Origin: Polyodon spathula
Taxonomy: Eukaryota > Chordata > Actinopteri > Acipenseriformes > Polyodontidae
Length of the DNA: 64,000 nucleotides
Reading direction: 5' to 3'
NCBI RefSeq assembly: GCF_017654505.1
Contig: NC_054541.1
Coordinates: forward strand, 45,208,486-45,272,485
The notes below the pieces were generated by a model. The model had not been told where the DNA came from. It saw only the letters and a list, made by a program, of their open reading frames with translations, and ran no database searches. A program made the translations under genes and the position numbers. Positions 47,901-57,730 of this stretch are shown here, piece by piece (position 1 is the stretch's first letter; each line of letters starts with the position of its first letter).

Positions 47901-49670
47901 TGATCAAAATAGAAACTCTTTTTAAGCGAATGATTAGAGATTTTTTTTTTTTTTTTAACTGAACTTAACCAAGACAAAATGTACACATACTTTAGATGAC
48001 ATTTTTTGCGGTTTCTATGACAATGCACAGAACTATGTAATGAAAAAAGTTCCTTAGACCAATTCACTATGAAACATAACAAGCAGGGAGGCCACAGAGC
48101 TTAAACTGTCTTTCTGTACCCTTGCCAGCTTAAATCACACTTGGATTTGTTTTTTTCTCTCATCTCAGCAAGGACAGCTTAAAAGCTATTTTTATTATTC
48201 ATTGAACAATCACCAATTACACATTGATTTATACAGAAAGTTGGCTGCATAATTAATAGATAAGGTAAAGTGTATTCATTATCATTAATCCATCTAATAA
48301 CATATTCCTTTAAAAAGGGTGTTCACCAAGCATAATGGTTTATTCAAACTATTTTGTATAAAAATACACATTAAGCTTTTATACTTTGGTTATTTATTGA
48401 ACAGAAGCAGCAAAAAAAAAAAAGACATTCTTAGGAAGACCCCAAATAAAATTGTGTTGAGCTGTCAGACTTTGTTACTTTTTATAGGTGTAAAATGTAG
48501 AGAATTGATTTATCAAGATTTCCTTGATAAAGCTGCTAAAGGAATGCCAGGGAACTGCCTAAAAAGCTCATGTTTAAACTAGCAGGAACTGAGGCTGTTT
48601 ATTGTTCTCTTCAGTCCCCTGATCAGTAAGTGAGTTGCTGCAATTTGGCAACATTTGATTTCCGAAGAAAAACAGGGGTAAACAAATTTAAAAAAAATTA
48701 AATAAAACTCACAATAAGGTTGCAATATTATGTTATCAAAATGATACACTTACAGTTGTCCAAGGAGTTTTCAGAATACTGAACATTCAAAGATGGATTC
48801 TCAAAAAGGTTAAAATACTTACAAAGTAGTGTCAGCATTGAATTTTTACTAGGGAATCCCAACAAAATATGGTCATTTAAACAATTTTACTGTTTCACAA
48901 AAAAGGCAACGTTTCTGTTTCCAGAGATTTAAGCATCATTCTTATTAAATAAACATAAGAGAACATAAAACATACCTTTTTTTTTTTTTAAAGAAAATAA
49001 ATTTTTAAATTACCTAATTTGTTTTAGTTAACTTAAATTAAGATCTTGCCCTGCTTCCAATGTTGCATGTACTAAATCAACTTATTTTGAGAGACTTTCC
49101 TGACTTCAATTGGATTATACGCTCCCTCCTCCAAGTCAAGCTGTTTTCAGTTATAGGGATAACAAAGCTGATTTTCTTTTTGTAAATTACTTCTGGCACA
49201 AACATTTCCAGTTGTTGCAGCAGTCATCCATTCTACTGGAACTGATTAAGCGATTAGGAGGGTGACTGATCAATACATTTTCAGAACTGATTTAGCTAAA
49301 GAATCTATTTTATAGCAAGGGCCATCAATTGAAATTAATACCTCACTAGAAACAGCCTCTTTCTCCATTAAAACAATCCTTTGCAATTTACTGACTTTTA
49401 AAAGGCCAAATTCTTGCAATAAATCTGACTGGTCTGCAGAGAGCCAAATTAACACGGTCGGGTTTTAAGAAATTACCATTGTTAATAGAACAAAGCAGCA
49501 TACTTTTTTTTTTTTTTTTTTTTTTTTAAAACACACAATAAAAATTGTATTTATTAAAATGTCTCCTGTGTCACAACTAATGCCATCATTTATTTGATGG
49601 TACAATACAAAAACAAAGGTTAGTGATTGCAGGTAAAAACGTATACCTCACTGACATCCACATTAAAATC
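44943..49670. other. 3' flank of METTL25; no gene seen
   Basis: Co-linear with the left arm except for right-only blocks. Poly-A/T runs occur near 45119-45136, 47940-47956 and 49505-49527. The block 46830-46930 shares wording with 15700-15800 (CACTTTATTA, with ATTGGATT nearby) and looks like part of a DNA transposon. Confidence 0.5.
47433..47456. repeat. Poly-G run (24 bases)
   Basis: Uninterrupted run of 24 G at the edge of a right-only block of about 620 bp. Confidence 0.9.
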
Positions 49671-49775
49671 TTAATGGACTGACTTTAAAAGTCTCTTTAC
49701 TCCAACGACTGCATAACATCTTGGGGATTTCAAGGGATCAAATAACTGCACCAATGTCGACCATGAGGTGTTTTC
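49671..49775 (-). CDS. METTL25: METTL25 terminal coding exon
   Basis: Acceptor follows a poly-T tract (TTTTTAAG). 34 codons, ENTSWSTLVQLFDPLKSPRC to LLKSVH, then TAA (49673-49671). The LFDP-KSPRCYAV block is typical of the METTL25 C-terminus. Confidence 0.92.
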   Translation of the reverse strand, partial: ENTSWSTLVQLFDPLKSPRCYAVVGVKRLLKSVH

Positions 49776-52700
49776 CTTAAAAAAAAAAAAACAAAGGTCA
49801 CAGGTTTGAATCTGGCTTCTAACCAGTGTTCAGGCTTAACTTATCTTTCCTCTTTCTAAATAACCAACAAGAATATCATGAATCATGCTGCCACAATGCA
49901 AATGTTGTAATTTGAAAGGTTAGTTAGAACCAAAGTTATTTCCAAGAGTGTAATAAGAACAGACACAAGGACTGTAAAAAGGAAAATGTGAAACAAAGGA
50001 GAGATCTGTCATGGTACAGTAGTGTCTTGAGGGCAATATGTGGAATAATCACAAGCTCTTTATTTTTCTTCCTTTATCGATTTAAAGTCTCTAAACCTCA
50101 CTATCTTGGAAATATATCTCCATCAAGCTGCCCATGAGGAACAACTGCCCTGCATTACAAAGGCAAGATTATCACTCCTCTGAATGCAATGTGGATTGAG
50201 TGATATTGCTGGATTGTTCTCAAGAGCTCAAGTTCTCCTGTTCCAACACATTTAACTGTGTGCAGACATTGATGGAACAAAGCGTGTTGTATTGCTGTGA
50301 GCCATCAAGTGTTATTTTCTGAAACTGAGAAATACCTGGACTTTACATTAATTATCTGGAAGTTATATTAGCAATTAGGCTGTATGACAAACTGTACAGC
50401 TGTTCAACACTGCATATAGTAATCCTGAAATACAGGAATTCTAAATAGGTTTAGTCTGCATATAAGAGAGGAGGTCAGATTTTAGAATGGAGGCTACAGA
50501 CACTAGTAATTATGAAAGAAACATGACATTTTGTGTTTTACCAAACACCAACACATCTGCAGTGCATATGTTTACATACTTGGCTGAAATTAATAATATG
50601 CATTTTTGGAACATAATTAGACTGCTGAACGTTTATTGAAACAGCACTTGCTCAATCTGGTTGAGCATACTTTATCACACACAAGCACATGCACACATAC
50701 ATGGTAACTTGCCTGTTCTTTCAGGTAGCAGAGTCTGTCCAGAAGTATTAATCCCTCAATGCAAGGGGCCAGGACAACCTTTAGCTGGAAAATAAGCAGT
50801 CAGTAAGCTGTGGAAACGTAACCCTGTAACTTCTTGTACCTCATGTTAAACTGAAAGCGAGCCGTTGATTCTCCCAAGTTAAAACTTTAGCTGGGGAAAG
50901 TTCAGCTGCTGTTCTTAGGAATGGTAAACACTGAGGCATAGTCTTCACTAAATAGGGAAGCTGGGTAGAAGGTGGTAATTGGGTGAAAGATAAAAAGATA
51001 CATTGTAACAAAAGAAGTATGTTCTAGATGTATGTGCCCCAATCACAAATACAATAAACATCTGGATTTGAGCTGAAGGTCAGAAACCAACGAGTTGTAT
51101 TTATGTGCTGGCTGAATGGATCATTATCTGAGTAACAGAAACTCTTGCCGGAATGGGTTGGAGAAACATCCTCCATCTTCCCCATACTGTTTCTGATTTA
51201 TCAACCAAAACCAAGCACAAGTACAATGCATTCTATATGTCAAGAACTTACCATATTGAAGGCTTCCATCTCATTTATTCTTGGTTTGTATGTGTCATAG
51301 TAATCCTGTATTAGACTGTCTGGGAGCTGGAAATTATAAAATTGTAATTACACCGGATAACATTTTGACACTGGTTTCAAATCATAACAAACACAGCTGA
51401 AGGTAATTTCAAGCCACAGGCATCTAGGCTTGAAATTACCCTCAGTCATAAAGTGGTCAAAGGTATCAGCTATTAATACATACCCTCATACTATGACAAA
51501 GTTGTCTTATCCATTTCCTTATTAAACTTACACTTGCTACTTTATCATTAATCATGACCTGTACTGTGTGAGTAAGCTTACAATATATCACTCAGTGTAT
51601 GAAACAGAGTATTATCAAAAAGTGAAAAAATTTAAAAAAGGTCAATCTTCTGAGAAAACATAAAATCTGATTATCTTCCTTTTTATAGGGCATCTTACCT
51701 ACATAAAAATATACCTCTGGGAGTAATGACAAATAATAAATTTTAAACTAGTAAAAAATAACTTAATACAAGAGAGTTAAAAGTATTGCATCCTTCTAAT
51801 AACCATCGTCCTTCAAAACGGGGCCCCTAAAGTTTACAACAATGCAGAATGAATGACATTTTTTGTAGTGAAGCCTTAATACATGTCGACTGTGACTGAA
51901 TGTGAACTGGCACCACATAAGTCTCCTATTGATCACATCTGTATAAAAGACTCCTCTGCTTCTGTTTAGAGGTTCAATATATTCCACAGCTTGGTCTGAT
52001 TGGGACCTGGTGGAGTGTCTGTGTAGGAAGCTGCAGGGTAATAAATGACAAAGACAACCATTGCTTTATCCCGACATTGCCTAGACTAGACACTACTTTG
52101 AGAAAATTGTATCTGGAAGTAAAAATACACCCTAAATTATATTTAAAAATACTGTATTTGTACCTGTAAAATCTTTTAAGAATTGTTATCTGAAACCCTA
52201 ACCCTCATCTGTTTGCTATTGCAATATATAATATAGAGGCCTACTAATCTGACCACAGTCTCTTGGCTTAAATTATTATTAGGGCAACTGTTTCATCAAT
52301 AGACAGTTTAGAAAATATTATATAAACATGCTGGCTTTATAGTTAGTGAGAGAAGAGCATTGTACTTACTGACCTTTGACTCATCCAGCCCTAGCTTCCT
52401 CAGTGCCTTTCTAATGTAATCCACAAATGAGGCAGTTTTGGAGTAAACATTCCCAACACGCTTTTCACTGCAGACATAAAACCACACATGATTCTGCTAG
52501 CAGAAAATTATACTGCAGTAGTTGTTTTAAGCAGTCACATGTAGTATGATGCTTTCTAAGGTTTAATATTTATTAACATTTTTTCCTTTTTAATTCTTTT
52601 TCTGTTCTAATATTCCTCAACCAACCCCAAGTGCATGGTGGTAAATGTTACTGTACTGAAGTGACTCTGAATTCCCTCAGTGTTACTGTCTACCAACATC

Positions 52701-53679
52701 TGATCCTGACTGCAGCACTTTCATGACTCTGCATGACTTCAAGAAAGGTTCGGCAAGACAGAAATTCAACTGAGCTACACCTCAAAAACACCTAATAAAA
52801 CCGAGCAACAAGCACAGCAACCAGCCCCCACTGTAATAACATACGCAGCTCCAACTCTAGCACTGGAAGAAAACAGGTTTTAAAAATACTTAGTTCCACT
52901 GCGTGTGGCTCGATCAACAGAAATTTACATGATTCAGAATCGGTGGTGCATTAAGTCTTAAGGCCTGGTCACACGAGAAACTTCTGCTGACAGCTGCAAG
53001 ATGGGAGACTTTTGCTGCTGGCGGGCTGTCTTGTAAATACTGTGGTCAAGCCTGCTGTTTCAACATTCTGGCAACTACATAATATTATAAAAAGTGGCTT
53101 GGACAAATTAAGGGCTGCGATTGGCTTAACAAGATCAGATGACCATGCAACCAGCCCCCATTGTAACAAGATACACAGCTCCACAACTAAATAATGTAAA
53201 CCAATGATTACCTTACAGTTAATTTTTTCCCCCTTGTTGAAGTCAACATAAGTTGCTTGTGTGACCAGGCCTTAACCTGTTCTATATGATTAATATAATG
53301 CAGCCATTTCCTGGGAGTGTCAATAAAGCATTGCTTACCTTTTTATTGCACCATAATGTTCCTTTAAAATTACATGGAGGACAGCTCTGTAAAACAGTGA
53401 CTCAGTTGGAAGCTGCAAAGTACAAAGGAAACATGAAATGTACCAAATGATAGGTTGCCATAAGACTCCCATTGCATAGCAGTTTATGTCATTTCAGGAT
53501 TAACTACTATTCATATAACTGAAGTGTCCATGTATATTTTTAAGTGTAAACTTTTTGTTTTTCTGTTCCTTATCTCTCTCTGAACAGTTTCATTATGGAC
53601 ATTTATATTAAATACACTAATGAGCAGCAGAGCTAGCCCTAATGGCTAGAGAGAGAAAAACTTTTTTTTTCATACTTTT

Positions 53680-53756
<77 letters not shown>

Positions 53757-55508
53757 CATTCATTCACAGGCATGCTGTAGCCTGACATGTTATTGTCAGC
53801 AATTCAAATACCTGTCATCAGCCTTGCTCTACAAAATATAGCTTCAGTGCTGTACCAACATCCTTTTAGTGTACATTTCTCGCAGTTCCTTTCTTATTTG
53901 CTAACTGTAAATTACATAATATACATTTCAAAGGTGAATTTACTTCTTACAAGTGGACTTTTTTTTAGGCATAAAAAACATTAACCAGTAATAATGTGCC
54001 AATGTGAACAGGAAGAAATCAGAGGAAAATACACTTGTATTCCACATAGGTTTGTGTGCTCGTATTCAGGATAATATGGGCTCTGTTCTGAAGCCGCACC
54101 AGTTCTGGATCTTGCAAAACTGCCCAGAGGCAAACTTTGAGTCAAGTGTGCACTGTGTGTACGAACTGTGGAACTGACAGCAGCTGTGGCTTTCATGCTA
54201 ATCTAACTAATAAGCGATGTGTAAAATATCCTTTTGTTCAGCACACTGACCAGCACCCTGCGGAGGACAGAACCTGGCAAATTACCACCCATCACACCAA
54301 GACAGCTCTGCTTTAACCTTCATACATTCACCAGCTTTATTGTGGATTAACCAACTTTTCAGCAGAGAACAGTTACTGGCAAAAACCGTATATCACACTG
54401 AACATAAATAACATATATATGGGGGTTACAGTTTGTAACACTGTTATACCTGAATAAACACACAAAGGATGTCTGGAATGTTTTTGCGCAGTTTCAAATG
54501 AGAAACGTCTGGTAGTTTTGATTTCTGTGCTTAAACTGCATGAACGCAGGCCTGATTTACATCTCATTATCGCAGATTGGAAGCCACAACAACCAGTAAA
54601 AGCAACCATATTACATCAACTCTGTGCAGGTTCAGAAAGCGATCATATTTACATAACAGTGCCAAATAAGACATTTCTTTTAATGTATTAAAATGTGATA
54701 TGGTAAACTAAGAGACTTACCCCTTGGCCAACAGCAACTCTTTCTAATGCCTTGAAGAAAAAGCAGTGACATGTTTATCCATTAAATATTAAATATTATA
54801 TCATAAACACTGGGGCTTGAAGGCTGTTAAAGACCTACTTTATATGATGTGCTTGTATAGGATTACGCTGAACTGCAGCCTTCACATTCCAGAACAATCA
54901 CACAAATGATGTTACCATCACTGTTTGTGTTAGTCAAGGTGAAAACGTGTTACTAATTTCAGAAACATAGCTCAACCCTCTGTAAGGCCACATTAATGTC
55001 GTTGGCAAATGCTGAATTCTCACAATCATGATTCATTTTATAAAATGTAATTCTTTGGTGTGCACTTACTATATTTTTATATCATTCTCTTTTTAATCAG
55101 GTTTATACTGCATAGGAAAGAGCGCCTTGCTGACAGTCATTCCATAAATGTAGATACAGCTGAAACCTGATTGCCACTATACCAGCCAACTAGCCATACA
55201 TCTGCACAACAACTTTCTCAGAGTGTTTAGAATGGTACTGCTGGAGCTCAGGAAGCTAAAGGATATTTAAAATACGAATTGCTAATATATGGTAAAGATA
55301 CTATAATCTTTGAAATATAACACCCACCCACCCTTTAACACAGTATACTTGGGCAATAGATTTCTATATGGCATAATATGATGTATATAACAAATAAATA
55401 AATATGATCATACCAGGCAGGCTGACATTCTTGCATTTCTCCCACAGTTCCATTTTTGTTGTTTCATGTACTGACTCATAGGGAACCCCCATGTGCCATT
55501 GGGAGATT
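49671..55508 (-). CDS. METTL25: METTL25, 3' half: seven coding exons
   Basis: Minus-strand exons at 55508-55414 (95 bp), 54750-54721 (30), 53412-53339 (74), 52467-52374 (94), 51326-51252 (75), 50784-50713 (72) and 49775-49671 (105, with stop). Phases join without a stop to ~180 residues. Diagnostic words are WGFPMSQYMK, CGRNARMSACL, ALERVAVGQGLPTESLFYRA, KTASFVDYIRKALRKLGLDE, EMEAFNMLKVVLAPCIEG, LILLDRLCYLKEQ and LVQLFDPLKSPRCYAV, matching my recollection of vertebrate METTL25, a putative SAM-dependent methyltransferase. All introns are AG-bounded on the 3' side. Donors are GT except after the 72-bp exon (GC). Introns run from 467 to 1308 bp. Upstream exons with the SAM-binding GxGxG core were not found to 64000, so the gene is partial here. 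It lies in the right arm of the inverted duplication. Confidence 0.93.
50713..50784 (-). CDS. METTL25: METTL25 exon with GC donor (LKVVLAPCIEG...)
   Basis: Acceptor TTTTCCAG, 24 codons ending LCYLKEQ, then donor CAG|GCAAGT. The same GCAAGT is kept at the left-arm counterpart (24078-24083), so the GC donor predates the duplication and is not a sequencing error. Confidence 0.93.
51252..51326 (-). CDS. METTL25: METTL25 exon (LPDSLIQDYYDTYKPR...)
   Basis: Acceptor TTCCAG, donor GTAAGT, 25 codons, ending EMEAFNM. Counterpart at 23323-23397. Confidence 0.93.
52374..52467 (-). CDS. METTL25: METTL25 exon (VGNVYSKTASFVDYIRK...)
   Basis: Acceptor GTCTGCAG, donor GTCAGT. The first base completes AG|T (Ser) and 31 codons follow. 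Counterpart in the left arm at 22051-22144. Confidence 0.93.
52962..53271. mobile_element. 310-bp MITE with TTAA flanks
   Basis: Ends are GGCCTGGTCACAC and its reverse complement GTGTGACCAGGCC, with the similarity extending to ~30 bp. TTAA lies directly outside each end (52958-52961 and 53272-53275), as in piggyBac-type insertions. It has no coding capacity and sits inside a METTL25 intron. An internal stretch (about 53147-53190, AACCAGCCCCCATTGTAACA) is also found just outside, at 52817-52860. Confidence 0.85.
53339..53412 (-). CDS. METTL25: METTL25 exon (LPTESLFYRAVL...)
   Basis: Acceptor TTTGCAG, donor GTAAGC, 24 codons plus two bases. Encodes LPTESLFYRAVLHVILKEHY and GAIK. It lies 67 bp from a TTAA-flanked MITE. 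No left-arm counterpart. Confidence 0.92.
53683..53753. repeat. (TA)n microsatellite
   Basis: About 35 uninterrupted TA units in a METTL25 intron, right arm only. Confidence 0.95.
54721..54750 (-). CDS. METTL25: METTL25 30-bp micro-exon (ALERVAVGQG)
   Basis: Acceptor CTTCAAG, donor GTAAGT, phase 0 on both sides. Encodes ten residues linking MSACL to LPTES exactly as expected for METTL25. Easily missed by gene finders. No left-arm counterpart. Confidence 0.88.
55414..55508 (-). CDS. METTL25: METTL25 exon (WGFP...CGRNARMSACL)
   Basis: Acceptor TTCGCAG; donor GTATGA. Two leading bases complete a codon from the missing upstream exon, then 31 codons from SPNGTWGFPM to MSACL. The Cys/Arg-rich CGRNARMSACL stretch is strongly conserved in the family. 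A second acceptor-like AG about 25 bases upstream would give a different frame and is not used in this model. No left-arm counterpart. Confidence 0.92.
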
Positions 55509-56652
55509 CTGCGAATAGAACAGATAAGCCCATTTCTAAAAAGAATACAACCATTTTAATGGTCTATCACTAGTAAGAAACAACTTTTTCACAGCTTTGA
55601 CTTTAAAAAGAGAAATGTGATAAAGCTGCTTGCTCTTTAAACAGTTTTTTTTTTTTCCCAACCCATTAACTTAATCCATATTAGGATCATTAAAATGAAG
55701 AACACTTCAGCACTGATAGCAAGTGGTATTTGGATAAATACAGATGTTTCCTGTTAAGTCAACACAAACAGAACTGTGATGGAATATGCCCCACTAACTT
55801 TAGACAACAAGTGAAAGAAACAGGGAGGGACAACAAAGTCATGAGATCTTAATTTTGGAAAAATGGAAAAGGATAAATAAACTTAAGTTATGCTGTAGCT
55901 TACATTTCCAACGCAAGTATTGGTTTCCCCAATGAAATTACTGCAGCAAACAGTTGGTAATTGCAGATAACTGAAGCGATTAACAGAACAGATACTGTAT
56001 GGCATTACCTACATAGGTTCCCATTTTAAATGTTTAAGTGTATTTTTCACTATTGCAATATAGTACTGCAAATGTTATGATTAGGACTATTTCAAGTTAA
56101 CCCTATAAAAGTACAGATATGGCCTACTGCCCACTATCTGTCATTGTGCCCATCTGTGGTCTACTCAGTGGACATGTTCGTGCTCAGTTTCAGTTTGCTC
56201 ACATCAGCTCCCCAGGTGAGTCTACTTTTTGGTGACTATGAGATTCAAAAATCTCGTATAAACACAGCTAAACATACAGAAACAGTTATTTACTCTGTCT
56301 TAGTATGGACCTAGCTGGAGGGGGTGCAACCGTAATGTTTTTCCTCATACAGCACATCGTAAAATAAATGAAAATAATAATTGTACTGTATTGAAAACAT
56401 ACTGCCCCAAAACACCTCAGCTGGAGATGTGTATCTCATTTGCAGAACACTTCCTGCAGGAAGGCAGACAACAGCATTGCCATTACAAAACATGGCACAA
56501 TAAACACACAATACAAATGTTATGTTGCACGGTACAAGGTGCTTTGCTATGCACCGTAACGTATGAACAAAATCAATTTATAATGACACATCAGTGTAAT
56601 CAGAAAGCAGATGAATACCAGATGCCAAGAAATACACTGAACTGAACTTGGC

Positions 56653-56853
56653 TTGAAAGCTCCTAGTTCCCATATGCTTATTTCCCAATTAGCTACAGAA
56701 GAAATAGAAGCCTTAAAATCTTATGGAAAAAGATTAGAGGATTACCGGTTTACAGTTTTTCAATTTGCGGCTCCTTATTTTAAACTAGTTATCGTCACTC
56801 CCGGGGCCCCACGGGAGACTGTAGAGAGATCCTGGCAAGGATTTTTAGACTAA
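56653..56853 (+). other. Open frame conserved between arms, product unknown
   Basis: 66 codons on the plus strand, antisense to METTL25: MKAPSSHMLISQLATEEIEA, then YRFTVFQFAAPYFKLVIVTP and TVERSWQGFLD, stop. Its left-arm counterpart (18938-18720, minus) is nearly identical at the nucleotide level but frameshifted. I do not recognise the product. It may be a transposon piece or chance. Confidence 0.3.
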
Positions 56854-57730
56854 ATATTGATTTTGCACAATTTTGTATATGTTTTCTAACCCAGTCATCA
56901 GCAAACAGAATGCCACAAGTGAAGGCGTGTTTTGAATGTGGCGCTTGTAGGTTAGATAATCTGCCTGGGTTGAGTCAGGCACTAGAGGCACTAGACTACA
57001 GAACAAGACCTGACTTTGAGTGTAAAGCTGATTACACCAAACCCCAAGACTCAGCTGTGTTATTTATTAAACGATGCTAACAACTAACTCACTAACAACT
57101 CAAAATACCAATTGTGTCCTGTATTTCAAACTGTTCATGGGCTAGTCTACTTACCAGCACTCCACAAGTGCTCATTTATTTGGTATTAAACTTAAATGTA
57201 CTTTTTTCAATAAAATATGTAAATCAATCTCATTTTCTCGCTGTTGTTTTTTTAGAAGAGAGAAATCCCAAATCAAAAATATTTTTAACAGAGGCAGTGC
57301 TTGCTATGCTGACTGGTAATCCTTCATTTTTAATCCTGCACATGTGGACCACTAAACAGACCCTGTTCTTGTACCTGCACCTGAAAAAACACAACCAAAT
57401 GTATATTTTAAAATATGTTTTATCTTCACAGCTGCCAAGCGACTGCTCAGTACAATGCAATGAATCTGGATATCACTCTTCTATTGCAGATGAACACTGC
57501 GGTACTTTTTAATTCAAACAGTACTAAAAGACTGATTGACAAGCTGCTAAAAATATATGTGAACAAGTCTACGAGCAGAGCGGTGTTTATTTTAATTTTA
57601 TTTTTTTAGTAAGATACAGGATTATTCATTTCTGTTAATCACACCATCAGTTACGTGGGGGAATAAAGCAATCAGTGCAAACTGGCAAACTGAATGTTTA
57701 ACAGTAAGAAAAAGAAGGGATAACACAATA

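Larger units (their letters stand above)
42812..57730 (-). repeat. Right arm of the large imperfect inverted duplication
   Basis: Reverse complement of the left arm (17284-38780), block by block. It carries the intact 3' half of METTL25. It lacks the L2, LINE and DIRS insertions of the left arm. It has its own additional blocks at about 42880-44240 (with a LINE fragment), 46070-46595, 46830-47455, 48190-48670 and 52500-55630 (the last retains three METTL25 exons absent on the left). Confidence 0.95.

Noticed and set aside
55512..55535. Upstream acceptor giving frame NGLICSIRRISQWHMGVPYE for the 55.4-kb exon
   Set aside because: Only the acceptor at 55509-55510 gives the METTL25 frame (SPNGTWGFPM...), which joins correctly with the next exons.
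17284..57730. Assembly artefact or haplotype misjoin as the cause of the inverted arms
   Set aside because: The arms differ by many substitutions, private transposons and exon losses. An artefact would give near-identical copies.
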